Shown: in pieces, positions 24,874 to 38,127 of the stretch
How positions within the stretch are numbered: position 1 is the first letter of the stretch
How the letters are laid out: every line of letters begins with the position of its first letter
Source of the DNA: Argentina anserina
Lineage: Eukaryota > Streptophyta > Magnoliopsida > Rosales > Rosaceae
Direction: 5' to 3'
Length of the DNA: 64,000 bases
NCBI RefSeq assembly: GCF_933775445.1
Contig: NC_065874.1
Location: 2,172,501 to 2,236,500, forward strand
Program-made: the position numbers and the translations under genes
The notes under the pieces: model-generated
Database searches by the model: none
Told to the model about the DNA's origin: nothing
What the model saw: only the letters and a program-made list of their open reading frames with translations

Positions 24874-25859
24874 CTAGGTTTGTTGTCCCCAAGCAGCCCA
24901 GTTGGCTTCACTTCCGACACGTGGCATATTCGGAAGCTTTGAGTGGGCATCAACCTTGAAGTTGGCCCCACACATGACCCCCTCACTGTCAATCCTAGGC
25001 ATCGCCTTCATCTTCCTTGTTGGATGCTCAAAGCTCATGAGACCCTGCTCACTGTGGAACATGCACCCAGTTGGGAATGGAGCAAAGGACTTGGAACACC
25101 CTGCCTTCAAAACCCCCAAGTTGTCGGAAATCACGACGGAGCCGTCTCCGGCAATCCCCCAATATAGGCTAACCCCTTCATAAGCATCCTGCACAAACCA
25201 AAAGCCAAATTTAATTTTTAGAACAAATGTTGTCATTTATAGGAAGGAAATGTTGCTTGTGTTATAAGTTAGTTACCAATGAAGCAAAAACAGTTCCGGC
25301 CTTGCTATCATAGATCACAAATCCAAAGCTGCCATCCAGATCCTTGATGACCTGATCGGCCGGGTAGGGGCCCCGGTCCCGGAGAGTCCGATAAGCCTGC
25401 ACTACAAACATGGCCTCATTGGTTTGTTTTGACAGGCCATATTGCTTGATCAGGCTGTTGAGGTTGTTAAGGCTCCCCAAGAAAACGCAGTATATGTCAT
25501 CCAAAGAACAGAACAACCTGCCATTGATAAATATTTGAGTCAATCATTGATTAATTTGATCTAATTCACTTAGATCTATCTAGATTAGACCCTATGTGCT
25601 TAATATGACGTGAAAATAGTCAATGTGATCCATTTGAGAAAGGGTACCTCTGATTCATCGAGAAGGAATTTTCTGGACGAACATAAGCAAGCAATGACTT
25701 GTTTCCAAAGCCAATAGAGAAAGAATTGTTGGAATCATGGCATGACATGAAATCCTTAACAATTTCCTGAGGATGCTTAGGCTTCTTGGCCGACGGGGTT
25801 GCCGGGCTGTTGAGTTCCTGCGGTGGCTGCACCACTTCCTTGTTGAATATGGCAAGCAT
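24874..25859 (-). CDS. DUF3700 protein (aluminium-induced / stem-specific TSJT1-like)
   Basis: This stress- and sugar-starvation-responsive plant family has a class-II glutamine-amidotransferase-like fold and no established enzyme activity. Reading leftward, the exons are 25859-25648, 25517-25277 and 25188-24874, giving 255 residues. Hallmarks are MLAIFNKEVV at the start, then NSFSIGFGNKSLLAYV, RLFCSLDDIYCVFLGSLNNL, DRGPYPADQVIKDLDGSFGF, GTVFASLDAYEGVSLYWGIA and GCMFHSEQGLMSFEHP. Position 2 is Leu rather than the catalytic Cys of true amidotransferases, so catalysis is unlikely. A TATA box lies 129 bases upstream of the start, and an ABRE-like ACGTGGC at 26266-26272 fits stress-hormone control. 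The usual relatives are strongly induced by stress and auxin withdrawal; induction here is inference. Confidence 0.93.
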
Positions 25860-25987
25860 CTTGATCTTCTTCTTCTTCTTTCAAGAACAAACAAGGCAAA
25901 AACAAAACAAAGATAGATCTCAAATGGAGAAGTAGTAGGTAAAACAAAGAGAGATAGTGATGGAGAAGAATGGAGTTCGTTATGGGG

Positions 25988-25995
25988 TATATATA
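25988..25995 (-). promoter_or_regulatory. TATA box of the DUF3700 gene
   Basis: The minus strand reads CTATATATACCCC, 129 bases upstream of the ATG. The leader between them includes a GAA/CTT-rich run. An ACGTGGC core lies about 275 bases further upstream. Confidence 0.65.
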
Positions 25996-25999
25996 GTTG

Positions 26000-26824
26000 T
26001 TTATAGGAACTATATTTGAAGACAAATGCGGTGGCAATGATATCCAAAACTTTAAAGGAGGCGCGAAGTTTTAGTCTTGGTATGAGATTCGACCTATTTC
26101 TTAATCCTTTCTTTATTTCTTAATCCCCCACCGTAATTAACTGAGATGAATAATCTCATGAACTCCAAAATCAAATTAAGTGCGTAAATTTTGGGGCAAC
26201 GTGCTTTTTTTTCCTTCGGGAGAGGTCAACGTGCGATTTAAGCAAACAATGATATCCCTTACCTGACGTGGCGAAATGATTGACCGGCGCTTTGGCCGGA
26301 TAAGACTAAATTCCGACATAGTTTGAGGTGGATTGATTGGTACGAAACGGAAGTAGTCAATGGTTAGGACAGTGGACGGTGACACATTTCCGAGTCATCA
26401 TACCCATCTTGTCGGGGACGACGCTTTTGCGTCTACTTTGGACCATGTTGGATGGCCCAAAAAAATTAATTGACCGCAAGGAAAGGCCCAAAAGAGATGA
26501 TCTCATATTCTCACTCTTTAAGATGCAAAAACCATTCTTTTATTGCAATCATAGAGTATTGAATTGTATCATACAGCCCCTCAAATGAACAAAAGCTAGG
26601 CAAATGAAAAGGCCATTTAATAAAATATTTATGGTCTATATTCTGGAACAAATCACTCTTTAAGCCACTCAAACAATTTGAAGAACAAAGAAAGAAAACG
26701 TCCGCCCGTCGTCTCGAAGTTCCCTATGTTACATTAAATAAAAAGGCAGCATCTTGAAGTTCTTCTTGAAGAGTCATATTTCACATTGCAATACAAAATT
26801 TCATGTCCTGGACCTTGGCAGGCC
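26000..26824. other. DUF3700 promoter and U2AF65 3' flank
   Basis: The first half is the DUF3700 promoter. The second half is the U2AF65 3' UTR and downstream sequence. No further gene was seen. Confidence 0.5.
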
Positions 26825-29800
26825 TTATGCACTATAGTCTTTGTTGTGGTATTTATCTTCAGGATAATAATATGCATTCACTATGTTCCCTCCAAATTTT
26901 CTCCCACCAAGTACGTTCTTTGCATTGGCACAACTTCCAGTATCAGAATATTCCAAGAACACCTGCAAGTGAAACTATGAGATAGCATAACATAAAATTG
27001 TGATCGATAAACTCTGAGAAATGCCAAACAAACTGCATCGCCACCAAATACGCATACAGAGGTGTTACCCAACTAGATAGTGATGACCAAGCCCAAAGTA
27101 GCAGTATGAAAGCTCTACACTTACTGAAAAACCTCCCACCATACCCATAAGATTGTGAGTGATTTTCCCAAACTAATGCTATCATTGCTATGCCAACGAA
27201 CAGCATGCCAAGTACTTTCAAAATGGTACATTTAGATTGCCAAGTAAATCATGAATGGGGCCCATATAAGTATTGGCCAACCAACACACACATAACTGAT
27301 GGAGGACATAACCAGAGTCCATAGAAAGATGCATATATTCATTATTCAGTACCCAAAAGAAAAAACCAGGAGGAATAGAAGGGGAGAAATGAGTTCAAAT
27401 ACCTTTCCAACACCTGAAAGCACTTCGCCATCTTGACTTGAGCGGGGAATAACAACATTCAACAGAGTTCCTGACCATTCCAAACCAGAGAAATTCCTTA
27501 GTCCCGAGTTCTAACCAAAAGTAAACACAGAAATGACATAAATCATATACTACGAATACCGAATTTGCTGCACTCATCCTTCATATCTTCTAGTATTTCC
27601 ACGTACTCTTCATCATCATTTAGTTGATCAGGAGTAATTGCCTTCCATTGTAATAAAAAATCCATTAACCCAGATGTATAATGTTGATGCTGAACCCAAG
27701 TATGTATTGTGCAAGTCTACTATGCAACTATCATTGAAACATTATCCCTAATTATACCTCTGTCAAACAAAGAACTTTCGTGGCCATTTCTGTAGTTGCA
27801 GCTGACGCCATCCCATTTCCAAAATTCATGTCAACAGCCTGCATAGCCATTTTCTACAAAGAAATAAACAAAACTCAACAATGTATTTGTGTACTATATA
27901 AGGAGGTTCCATAGATGGTTATTTCCTGTATAAAAGGAAAAAAAAACTGTTCATTTCTTACCTGCATAGCTATATGTTGTTGTGCCTGTACCAAGATACT
28001 TTCTTGCTCTGATTTAGATTGGACGCTGCTATAAAGAGCATACCAAAGATGTTTTAACTTAGGTAAATGGCCTTGAAATAATTAAACAAAGAAAAAGGTA
28101 GCATTGGTAAAAAGAAACTAACTTGGCTGTAGCACGGCGAACAGTTAAAGTTTTATCTCCCATTTTTAATCCATTAAGAGCACCACATGCAATGTCAGTG
28201 ACAGATGGATCCTGAAGTCCATGAACATCAGTTGACAAATTCCCGAGAGTAATCTCCAAGGAGCCTAAAGACGTACATAAGAAAAAAAGGGAGATAACCA
28301 TTGACGATTACCTGATAAACACAGAATCCATATCCTTTAGAATTTCCAGTATCTTTATCCTTCACGAGGTCAAATCCACGAAGTGGTCTGCAAAAGCCAG
28401 CTCTACTATCAGTATTACTCATGGTTGAACATAAATGATGGGTAAAAAAAAATTCCAGAAGAACGTTCACGGACAAGAATGGCAATATTGCTATATAACT
28501 TTAAGATCATACCCAAAGGATTGTAGAAGTTCTCTTATCTGTGCTTCAGTGAAGTAGTATGGCAGTCCACCCACAAAGATACGATCAGGTCCCTCAGCTC
28601 CACCGACAGCACTGCCAGACACATAATTTGGCATACCAGAAGATATTTTAAACTAAAGTCAGAATTTGAAATAAGCATATGGTGTACCACATCACAGTAA
28701 TTCCTCAAAATTGTAAAGCTAAAAGCAAACTTTACCCTTGTGTGAGGCCCACAGCAGCCAAGTTGAGATGAGGACTTGGTTGGTTAGGACCAAGGGCGGC
28801 AGCCAGGGTAGGATTGTAGTCTGTTGGCCTCCGTACCCTCACAGCAACACCCTGAGCAATCAAAAGGAGAATGTCAGATGAAAGAGTTCAAGAAAAACCA
28901 TTTATGTACGCTTACACACACAACATACTTTGCAAAAATGACCAACACAACAAAGAGTTGACTGGATGCATGTGACAACAATTTAAAAGGAATTAGCTAT
29001 GCTTTCTATACCTAATGTTCATAGTTTAATCAAAAAGTACCTCAAATATAATCCCGTCTAAGGCCATTGCATTACTCGCTTCTTCAACTGTTCTCATCTC
29101 AACAAATGCAAACTTCTTCTCATGATTTATGTAGACGTTTACTACTGCATCACCTGCCAATTCAGAAACTGGAAAACACAGTGTTCTAAGACAAAAACCC
29201 ATGAAATATACAATGCATACCAGGTATATATATCCAATGCAGAAGTTCAAGGTAAATTATGATTAGACTGACCTGAACCAACTGAATTCCCTCCTATGGC
29301 AGCCATGACTTGGCTAAAAAACGTGGCGATTGTCTGTGACATTATAGAGAGTAAAACTTCAATGCCTTTAAACATAACAAGAATTGTATTTGAACACATA
29401 AGAGGCCTAGAAGACTTTAAAAGATCACCTGCTCATTGGCCAGAGGGGGAAGCCCGCCAACATATACCCTTCGTGCATGCCTTGTAGCCTATAAGAGAGA
29501 AGGAAACAAGAAAAACAGACTTGTAACAAATTTTAAGCCATGAATATAGTATATAAATATTAAATGATATGAAATTTACCTGTTGAGTCATGGCTTGGGC
29601 TGGCATCATAGGAAGAGTTGGCTGTGTTATAAAAAAATAGATGAAGTTACTGACAATGATAAAATACATATACGAAAACAAATATTCAAAATTTTGATTT
29701 GCAAAACTTGCAAAAATATATACATACAAAAAAATGACAAAGCTTTTATACTGGTAAAAATTACATACATATGCTGATCCAAACGATAGTACATTTGGTA

Positions 29801-31350
29801 CCATTCCTGGCATTGTTTGTGGAATACCTGAGAGTTGTCCTGCATTATTAATACTAACAAAAGGAGAACAGGCAATAACAGAAGGATAAGTAATGTCGCG
29901 CAAAAACCATGCCGCAACTACACTATAATTGTAATACATTTTGTCCATTTTATTATACCACAAAATAAATAAGTAAGAGACAAATTCCATTATTGCAGAT
30001 GGTTGGGAAACATCTGTAAGTCTACCAAATGGCAACTGTATCAGCCGAAGGAGAAGAAGATCCAGCTATTCGTTGCATTGGTTCTCTCTTGAACACCAAT
30101 CTACGTAGTCACGCCAACTCAACATCGCCTTCTTACCCAAACCATAAAAGCAAACACATACAAACAACCACAGACAACAACCAAACAACACAACAATTGC
30201 TCTCAGTTTCTGAAGTAAACCATTATAATTCTAGTTTTTTCAGATGCATGAACATAGTAACTAGAGATGAGGCTAAACTAAACTAATGAAAATGCTACAA
30301 TACTGATCGAGTAGTTAGATCCAAACCTGAAGCAGCAGCAGTAGGTAGCACTGCCCCAGCAGGTGGTGCCATGTCAAAACCACTTGCGCGTTTGCTGTGA
30401 CAAATATATAGTTGCAAAAAAAATTGGGTGAGAATGCAACTTTCATTACAATTTTAGCAGTAGAAATATAGATTGTAGTACAGATGCAACAACTTTAAAC
30501 CGCAAATTGACCAGAATTCTATCAATTTAAAACTACAACAGATGTTTCATGATCACATCGTCAAACAAATTGACTGTTAAACAAGTAGTAGATAAAGCTG
30601 TCATTACCTCTTTGAACGAGAACGGGAAGATCTCTCCCTATCATCTTCCCTTGAAGGAGAAGGCGACCTATGTCTATGCCTCCTATCTCTATCTTGATCA
30701 TAATCACGACTCCTATCGTTCTCATAATCACGACTCCTACAGAAGAAACACATCATGTAAGCATAACAATAGTTCACAAAAGCTGGTTAAACTACCGAAA
30801 ATGACGACAACTTAAGAATCAAACACCAAAATTAACAGCTAGTAATTCATAGACGTGTATGTGCATAAGATTAACTTGTCGTAATCTTGATTCCTGCGGC
30901 CGCTATAGCCACTATACTTGTGCCTCCCTCTGTCAAACCGTCCACTTCTATCCTTGTAGTCCCTTGAATCTCTCGAATACCGGTCGTCGTCTCTGTCCCT
31001 ATCATGACCTCTCTCTCGCTCCCTCCATGAGCTCTCACGCTCCGATCCATGAGACTTGTGCTGAAAGCAATCAACCAAAGCTCACTCAGTCATTTTCCCA
31101 ATCCAAACAATCATAAACACCAATCCAAACACAATTACTGCTTCAATTTCTCTCCTTGTTCATATTCAGATTTAAGAAATTCATATTCTCAATTCCACAG
31201 CCAAATGATTCAGAAACAAAGAACTGAATTCAAAACATTTAAGGTAAAAATTCATTTGATTCGAGAAGCTAGGAAGCTTGAAATAAGAAATTAGGTCAAG
31301 TAATTAGATGAGGTTTAGAGAAGGACCTTGCCGCCGTCGTAGTCTGACAT
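26825..31350 (-). CDS. U2AF65: Splicing factor U2AF large subunit (U2AF65)
   Basis: It binds the polypyrimidine tract at 3' splice sites and recruits U2 snRNP. Reading leftward, the 18 exons are 31350-31327, 31060-30876, 30736-30608, 30394-30327, 29839-29769, 29621-29580, 29488-29429, 29333-29273, 29153-29041, 28851-28736, 28611-28513, 28387-28312, 28211-28123, 28028-27962, 27853-27758, 27641-27560, 27470-27403 and 26962-26825, for 527 residues. Domains in order are an N-terminal Arg-Ser/Asp-rich region, RRM1 (RVYVGGLPP, KKFAFVEM), RRM2 (RIFVGGLPYYF, GYGFCVYQ) and a C-terminal UHM with RKFGGN. TRHARRVYVGGLPP and MGDKTLTVRRA are typical of plant U2AF65. The protein is shorter than the Arabidopsis paralogues (about 573 and 589 residues), mainly in the RS region and linkers. 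The first coding exon is 24 bases, MSDYDGGK. Confidence 0.95.
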
Positions 31351-31396
31351 TGCTGCTCGATTTTCAAGTATAAACCCTAGTTTTGGATTCTGCAGA

Positions 31397-32454
31397 AACC
31401 AAAGGAAGAAGAAGAAGCGTACCAATTACGAATTTGCCAAACTTCTGGATCTGATGTATGTGAATACAGTTCTAAATGAACCGGGTAATAAATTTGGGCT
31501 CGTTTGGCTCTATCGGCCCAAGTTGAGAGCCTGTTTCTCGGTTAGGCTTGTTTAGAGCCCAATAGGTTGTTGACCGTCACGTGTCCTGAACGTTTAGGTA
31601 GCATGGTTTTTTCTGTACACTGGCCTAGGCGGCTCATTAAGTTGAAGTTTTAAGTTTTTTTTTATACAAGTTGAAGTTGAAGTTTCTAACTAGTCTTCAC
31701 TCTATATATAGACTAAGTTATAGTGGCCGATAACGTACGTTGATGCACCACCATAATAGGGCAATATGTCAATAGAGGTCGACATGTGACAATTAATCTG
31801 TTAAACTATGGTGAGATATTTTGATTCATGCATGTAGAATTAGATATTTTGTCTATGTTTAATATAAATTTAAACTTAAAGTACGTTATATATTTGATAC
31901 GATGGTGTAGCTAGCATGATGTGTATCATAAATTATATATATATATATATAATTTTGATGGTTTATGGTTGATATGGAATTAGGGTACCTCTTGTGTCGA
32001 GCTACATATACTTATATATTGGCACACTGAAGTTAGAGTCTCAGAGACGTATAGCTGTGTCGAATGCAATAAGCGAACGACTACATATTCATTCAGATTG
32101 TTCAATGAATATATGATCTCAGTAAAATATAAACCGTATATGATGGATCTTATATGTGACCAAGTCTCACTCGGGCATCTTAATCAACTTGAAATATTCT
32201 TAGGCTTATAGTGGATCACTTCACCATTCTTAGAATTTGATCGATGAAGCTATTAAACGGTGTGTGACGATGATTCTTTAGTTAACAGTAGCCAGAATCG
32301 AAAACACACCGCAAGTTAGACCTCTTGTACGTGCTCGACGTGATAGTAACTTGGATTTCGACATAGGTTATCGTCTTGCAAATCATATCTCTCGATGCAA
32401 TTGGCTTCATGTAAATGAATGAGTGCCACATTTCCTATTCAATTGCAACCAGAT
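31397..32454. repeat. Tandem duplication copy A of the U2AF65 5' flank
   Basis: This is the sequence directly upstream of U2AF65, starting with AACCAAAGGAAGAAGAAG in its leader and ending GCAACCAGAT. The same sequence recurs head-to-tail at 32455-33945. Long near-identical blocks include CTGATGTATGTGAATACAG, TGTACACTGGCCT, GAGGTCGACATGTGACAA and TTAGACCTCTTGTACGTGCT. It contains a CACGTG core (31577-31582). Confidence 0.88.
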
Positions 32455-33945
32455 AACCAGAGGAAGAAGAAGTCACTACAAAAAAAAACATGGGTAAAAG
32501 CCGCAAATGCAAAAGTCACAAACCGACTAAAGTATGGATTTGTGGTCTACTTGCCTTTAGTGTGTGGCAATTGTGAAAAGATCTCACATTTGTATTCAAA
32601 TGTGGCAATTTAATTATTATAATAATTTAATTGTTACATTTGCATGAAATTTGTTGCATTTTTTTCAATGACCACGTAGGTAATACCTACATGCTAGCCA
32701 CATTTAAATACGCTTATTGCCAACTTTTTTTGTAGTGAGGGCACCAATAACGAATTTGCCAAAATTTTGGATCTGATGTATGTGAATACAGTTCTAAATG
32801 AAGCGGTTAGTATTTTTGGGCTCATTTGGTTTTTTTGGCCCAAATTGAGTGAGTATTTCTCGGTTAGGCCTATTTAGAGCCCAATAATTTGTTTACTGTT
32901 CACGTATCCTAAACGTTTAAGTAGCATGGTTGTTCTGTACACTGGCCTTATGCGGCTCATTAAGTTGAAGTGTCCAACTAGTCTTCACTCTATATACCAA
33001 CAACTACCACCTAACGTGTGTGAGTAAATGAAGTATGCAGTTATAAGATGAAGTTATATGTAGATGAGTTTTTTTAATTAATTTTTTTATTTTGATTTTA
33101 GTTTATACTTTTTTATCTCTAAATTATATAATTTTATTTTTAAATAACATATAGTGAAAAGTGTTACTATAATTTCATAGGCGTTTTAGTTGATAAAGGC
33201 GGTTTGTGTTATTAATAGTATAGAGATAGAACAAGTTATAGTGGCCAATAACGTACGTTGACACACCACCACACGGGGCAACGTGTCAATAGAGGTCGAC
33301 ATGTGACAACTAAACTGTTAAACTATGGTGAGATATTTTGATTCATGTAGATTTAGATATTTTGACTATGTTTAATATAAATTTAAACCTAAAGTACGTT
33401 ATATATTTGATAAGATGGTGTGGCTAGCATGATGTGTCATAAATTATTAATAATATAATATAATTTTGATGGTTTATGTCGACACTTAGGTTATATGGAA
33501 TTAGAGACTAAGTATATATATTGGCACACTGAAGTTAGAGACGTATAGTTGAGCCGAATGCAAACTACCTAAATTAAAGCGAACGACTACAAAAGTACAA
33601 AGTCATTCAAATTATAAACCGTAAATGATGGATCTTATATGTGACTAAGTCTCACTCGGGCATCTTAATCAACTTGAAATATTCTTTGGCTTATACTGGA
33701 TCACTTCACCATTCTTAGAATTTGATCGATGAAGCTATGAAAGGGTGTGTGACGAGGATTCTTTAGTTAACAATAGCCAGAATCGAAAACACACCACAAG
33801 TTAGACCTCTTGTACGTGCTCGACGTGATGGTAACTTGGATTTTGACATAGGTTATCGTCTCTTGCATGCAAATCATATCTCTCGATGCAATTGGCTTCA
33901 CGTAAATGAATGAGTGCCACACTTACTATTCAATGGCAACCAGAT
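32455..33945. repeat. Tandem duplication copy B of the U2AF65 5' flank
   Basis: It begins AACCAGAGGAAGAAGAAG and ends GCAACCAGAT, the same boundaries as copy A. It is longer because of a 264-base MITE near its start and about 235 bases (roughly 33000-33235) absent from copy A. No U2AF65 coding sequence was duplicated. Confidence 0.85.
32474..32737. mobile_element. CACTA-like MITE inside copy B
   Basis: The terminal inverted repeats are CACTACAAAAAAA at the left and TTTTTTTGTAGTG at the right. CACTA ends are typical of En/Spm-type elements. Flanking triplets AGT and AGG match at two of three bases, so the expected 3-base duplication is only approximate. It sits in the GAAGAAGAAG run copied from the U2AF65 leader, so it inserted after the duplication. 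Confidence 0.75.
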
Positions 33946-35590
33946 AAATCCTCTTAACAGCCCATCAAGGCGACATTGGATCATCACTACAACATCCATA
34001 GGTCTCTATTGCATATTCGAACTACAACCAGGCGACGAAATAGCATAATATCATTAATATGTATGTGATATCGTTCGGCTCGTGCTTTTCCAATCTCTCA
34101 AAATGACACATTGTAGCACTCTCTCCGGGATCCCGACGTCTTATAACATCAAAAGCTAGGAAGAAGAAGAAGATTGATCAGTGGCTTACATCGAAGTAGG
34201 TCATATCTGGTGAAATGGTGAGTAGAAGTGGCCTGTAAGGTAGTTGCGGGATATGTCATGCATGCTTGCTATTTCTATAACTGATAGTTAATCGCAACAA
34301 AGGGCAATAACCGAACAACGGTTATACTAACACTTCTCAGTTGTGGACTTCTATTATAGTTAGGAAAGTTTGTTGAAGAACTATGGTTGCTAAAGGCGTG
34401 ATGGAACGTGTGGGCCAATAATGGAAACCTTCTATTTATAAACTTTTGTGCCACAAGTATGATGAACATGTGCATTACTATATCTATATATAAATCTTTA
34501 GTCCTTTTATATTATAAACATCATATCCATGTTGTCGTTTGTTTCCAATTATCACATCGAACTGATTGAAGATATATATTGAGATCTAGTATGAATGGAG
34601 AAATGAGACGTGAAATCTGATTCCATATTGATGATACAGAGATCCAATTACGTATATGAGACCTAGCTAAATGTGTAAATTTCAAATATGTACATCTTGC
34701 TCTAGCTTCTGAAGTTCACAACGGATTTTCTAAAACTCAAGCTAGGTTGAGGACCATTGACATGCTACACGCAGTAAGCATTATTTCTTGAAATAATATA
34801 TATTTTTTGTTCTAGATCTTCATGGAACCCCAATCATGATCAAGTGATGCTATTTGGATGCCTTATATGGGCCAACCACAAGTTAGAAGGTATCTTATCG
34901 ATCAGACGCATACAGAAAATACAATGTTTAAGAATATTATTTTCAAGAAGAATATTGCTTATTCTAGTTAATTGACTTGATTCTCCTCCACTGAATAGGA
35001 ATATGAATAGTGTCATTAGTGTGTGTTAGGTAAGAATATTTGATCGAGGTTCCCAGAGTATGAAATTCACAAACAACAACAAAACAATTAAGTTCTTAAA
35101 CAAGTAGGAATCTGAATAGTGAGGTTAGATAAGCCTTCCTCATAAGACTTCCAACATTTGAAGATGAAGAACACCAAACAGAAGAATCGAAGCATGTCAC
35201 CTATGAAACATCGATTGCCACTTACGATCCTCACTTTTCTTACCGAAATTTCCCAAACTATGCAATTCTTAAACAAGATCAGATTAGGTATAAACAAACT
35301 TCAATTACCGAAAATTTTCCGAATCAATTGGGGATCAAATCCATCCAAACTTACCATAATTTTCGACACGAAGTTTGACCGCTTGACCAAGCTTTTATAT
35401 CCCACTTTACATAACTCGCTTCATGTGAATCATCTTCTACACACGGTTTCCCACTTAAAATTAGGTCAAACAATGCTTCCCTGATCTTTATCCTAGCCAA
35501 TTTGGTCAAGTAAAATAGCGCCACTTGTCCCTCCCCCACTTAATTACCACAAATGTGGTAGATTCCTATTGGGTACCAGAACACAACTCC
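33946..35590. other. Intergenic, no gene recognised
   Basis: This is AT-rich sequence with only short unrelated open frames (for example 35158-35484) and no family signatures. I saw no repeats with clear ends. Confidence 0.5.
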
Positions 35591-35597
35591 ATACCGA

Positions 35598-35603
35598 CAC
35601 GTG
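35598..35603. promoter_or_regulatory. G-box CACGTG upstream of CBSX5
   Basis: ACACGTGGCA is a G-box/ABRE core about 145 bases upstream of the TATA box. It is the kind of site bound by bZIP and bHLH factors. Confidence 0.5.
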
Positions 35604-35740
35604 GCAACCGGGTGCACATCATCGCTGTGAAACTCGTGGTCGTATATATGGCAGGGACTGCTCCACCGAATCCGTACCCGTTAAGGTTATATTCCGGTAA
35701 TGCAATGCTTATATATATTCCCTCGGAACAAAAACGCCTA

Positions 35741-35752
35741 TCTATATATAAA
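35741..35752 (+). promoter_or_regulatory. TATA box of CBSX5
   Basis: TCTATATATAAAC lies about 190 bases before the chosen ATG and is followed by a pyrimidine-rich leader (CTCTCTTCCCTCC). Confidence 0.65.
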
Positions 35753-35932
35753 CCCAGCCTAACCTTCAAACCCTGCGCTTCCCTCAACCTCATATCACAT
35801 ATATCTCTCTTCCCTCCTCCTAGTCAAAGTCGATCATCTATTAGGGTTTCAGTTACATTTTGATCTTCTGAAACTGTCTTCCCTGAGGTTTGGTTTCAGC
35901 TGAGGTTGTCTGAGTTTGTTGGTCGTATTTTT

Positions 35933-37366
35933 ATGTCACAACCCCGGAGTTTGTTCTCACATGAGGTCGCGGATCTGTGCCTCGGGAAGCCCCCGCTGAA
36001 GTCTGTGTCGATCGCCGCCACGGTCGGCGAGGCATTGTCGGCGCTGAAGGCGCTTGGCGAGACCTTCCTCAGCGTGTGGAGCTGCAACCACGCCGAGAAG
36101 AACGACGTCATTGTGGCCGAGGAGTGTCGCTGTGTCGGGAAAATTTGCATGCTCGATGTAATTGTGTATTTGGGGAGAGAGGAGAACCTGTCGTCTCCGG
36201 CCAAAGCGCTCGAGGCTCCGGTCGAGGTTTTGATCCGCAGGTCCCCTGCGATCTGCCTTGTTAGTCATTTGGAACCACACGCCAGGTACTATATCCAATT
36301 TCTTGTTCATTATACTTTAAAATGTACAAGATGAATTAGCATTCAGATGGTTGAAGAAGAAAGTAGAAAGAATGGTAAAAGTTGTGGAGGAGATTCGGGG
36401 TCTAGATGAAATTATGAACCAGAAAGAAGGAACATGTTCTAAGAATCTAAGATGCTTTCATTTATAAATTCTCATTCTTTTTATTTATAGTAATTTTAGA
36501 TTGTGCTGATTTGGCTGCTTTGTTTTATTATTCCCAGCTTGGTGGAGGCTATGGATTTGATTCTGGAAGGTGCACAGAATCTTGTGATACCGCTCCAGAG
36601 GAACGCAGGCTCAAGAAAAAAGCTTCTTCACAGCAACTCCTTGAATCCCACAACCCACAACGACCGGGAATACTGCTGGCTCACCCAGGAAGACATTGTC
36701 CGCTACCTACTGAACTCGATTGGCTACTTCAGCCATGTATCGAACAACTCCATCAGCGATCTACAGATCATCGACTCCAAAAACATGCTTGCAGTCCGTT
36801 ACGATGACCCTGCCTTAGCTGCATTACCTCTCATTGCCGAGTCCCTTGTTCAGCAAACTTCAGTTGCTATTCTTGATGGGGAGAACAAGGTGATGGGGGA
36901 GATTTCACCTTATACCCTCAACACCTTCCACGAGTCGGTGGCGGCCGCCATTGCGACGCTTTCTGCTTGGGAACTGATGGCGTACATTGACTGTGGTGGT
37001 CCGTCAGATGACCTAGTGCAGTTAGTGAAAGACAGGTTGCAGGAGAAGAAGTATGAGGGGTTATTGGAGTTGATGGAAGAAGACTTCACATTCTCGTCTT
37101 CCTCTTCCATCTGTTCAACTTCTTCGGATGAAGAGTTTGGTCAGGGAAGGAGTTGGAGGCTGGGAGGGTACTCGGCTAGGCTGGTGAGGAGGGCAGAGGC
37201 AATTGTGTGCTATCCATGTAGCTCATTGGTGGCTGTGATGGTTCAGGCTCTATGTCATCGTGTGAGTTATGTATGGGTTGTTGAAGAGGACAGAACTTTG
37301 TCTGGTATTGTTACCTTTGCAAGCATGTTCAAAGTTTTCCGGGAACGTTTGAGGTTCATGGCATAG
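35933..37366 (+). CDS. CBSX5: CBS-domain protein, CBSX5-like
   Basis: CBS domains bind adenosyl nucleotides. The small plastid and ER members CBSX1-3 regulate thioredoxins, while the role of the larger CBSX5/6 group is poorly known. The exons are 35933-36285 and 36538-37366, for 393 residues. Hallmarks are EVADLCLGKPPLKSVS at the start, VSDLCLGKPPL-type first CBS motif sequence, CWLTQEDIVRYLLNSIG, VMGEISPYTLN and the final SYVWVVEEDRTLSGIVTFAS. A Ser-rich/acidic linker (SSSSSICSTSSDEE) interrupts the last CBS pair, as in the family. I chose the ATG at 35933. An in-frame ATG at 35906 would add nine residues that are not family-like. A TATA box and G-box lie upstream. Confidence 0.92.
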
Positions 37367-38127
37367 GTCTGTCTGAAGCAAAGAAACTTGTAGCTATTGA
37401 CGATGCACTGTTTCCTCTGGGAATATTTTTGTAAACATATTTTTTTTTTGGAAATGGAAACTCAGTACTGTTTTTCAGATACACCTTATTTTGCTTATTC
37501 TACAGCTTTATCTTTTTGGTCAATATTCTATAGCTTGATACTCTGGTTTATTTTCTGTTTACGTTATGCCTGGTTAAATTAAAGACTGAATCATCGATAA
37601 GATTTTGGTATCTGAATGCTGATCAATATGGCAGTATATGAAATAGCTATCCGGGGTTAAAGAAAATCAGAAGGAAAGATACCAATAGTTCAACTTTGCT
37701 ACAATTCCAGTAGTAGCAAATACATTCTTATACACTGGAAATTGGGATCAGCAGGTAAACACTGCAGAAGTTTTAAAATAACATACAGCAACACATTTTC
37801 AGCCTCATGACATAGCCAACCCTCACTTTGTATTATCATACCTACCCCTTCCTCCAATTTCTTTAACAACCAATTCATCAAGTGCCAAGAAGTAAATTAC
37901 ACTTTCTATAATTCAGCCAGAATGGATATTTCTTGTACATTCCTCTTGTCCACACTTTTATTTCTATTTTTGTATATGGGTTTTATATCATCAAAAAAGA
38001 ACAATCTGCAGCAACTTATTTCGCACACAGATGTGGACAAAATTTGAAAAAGAGAGAAGAAAAAGAAAGTGGGGAACTACTACAAGGGAGAAGTGATGCA
38101 GCAGCAACTAGTCAGTTTAGGGTTTTG
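37367..38127. other. Convergent intergenic region
   Basis: This holds the 3' flanks of CBSX5 (+) and the TPR gene (-). No further gene or repeat was recognised. Confidence 0.5.
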
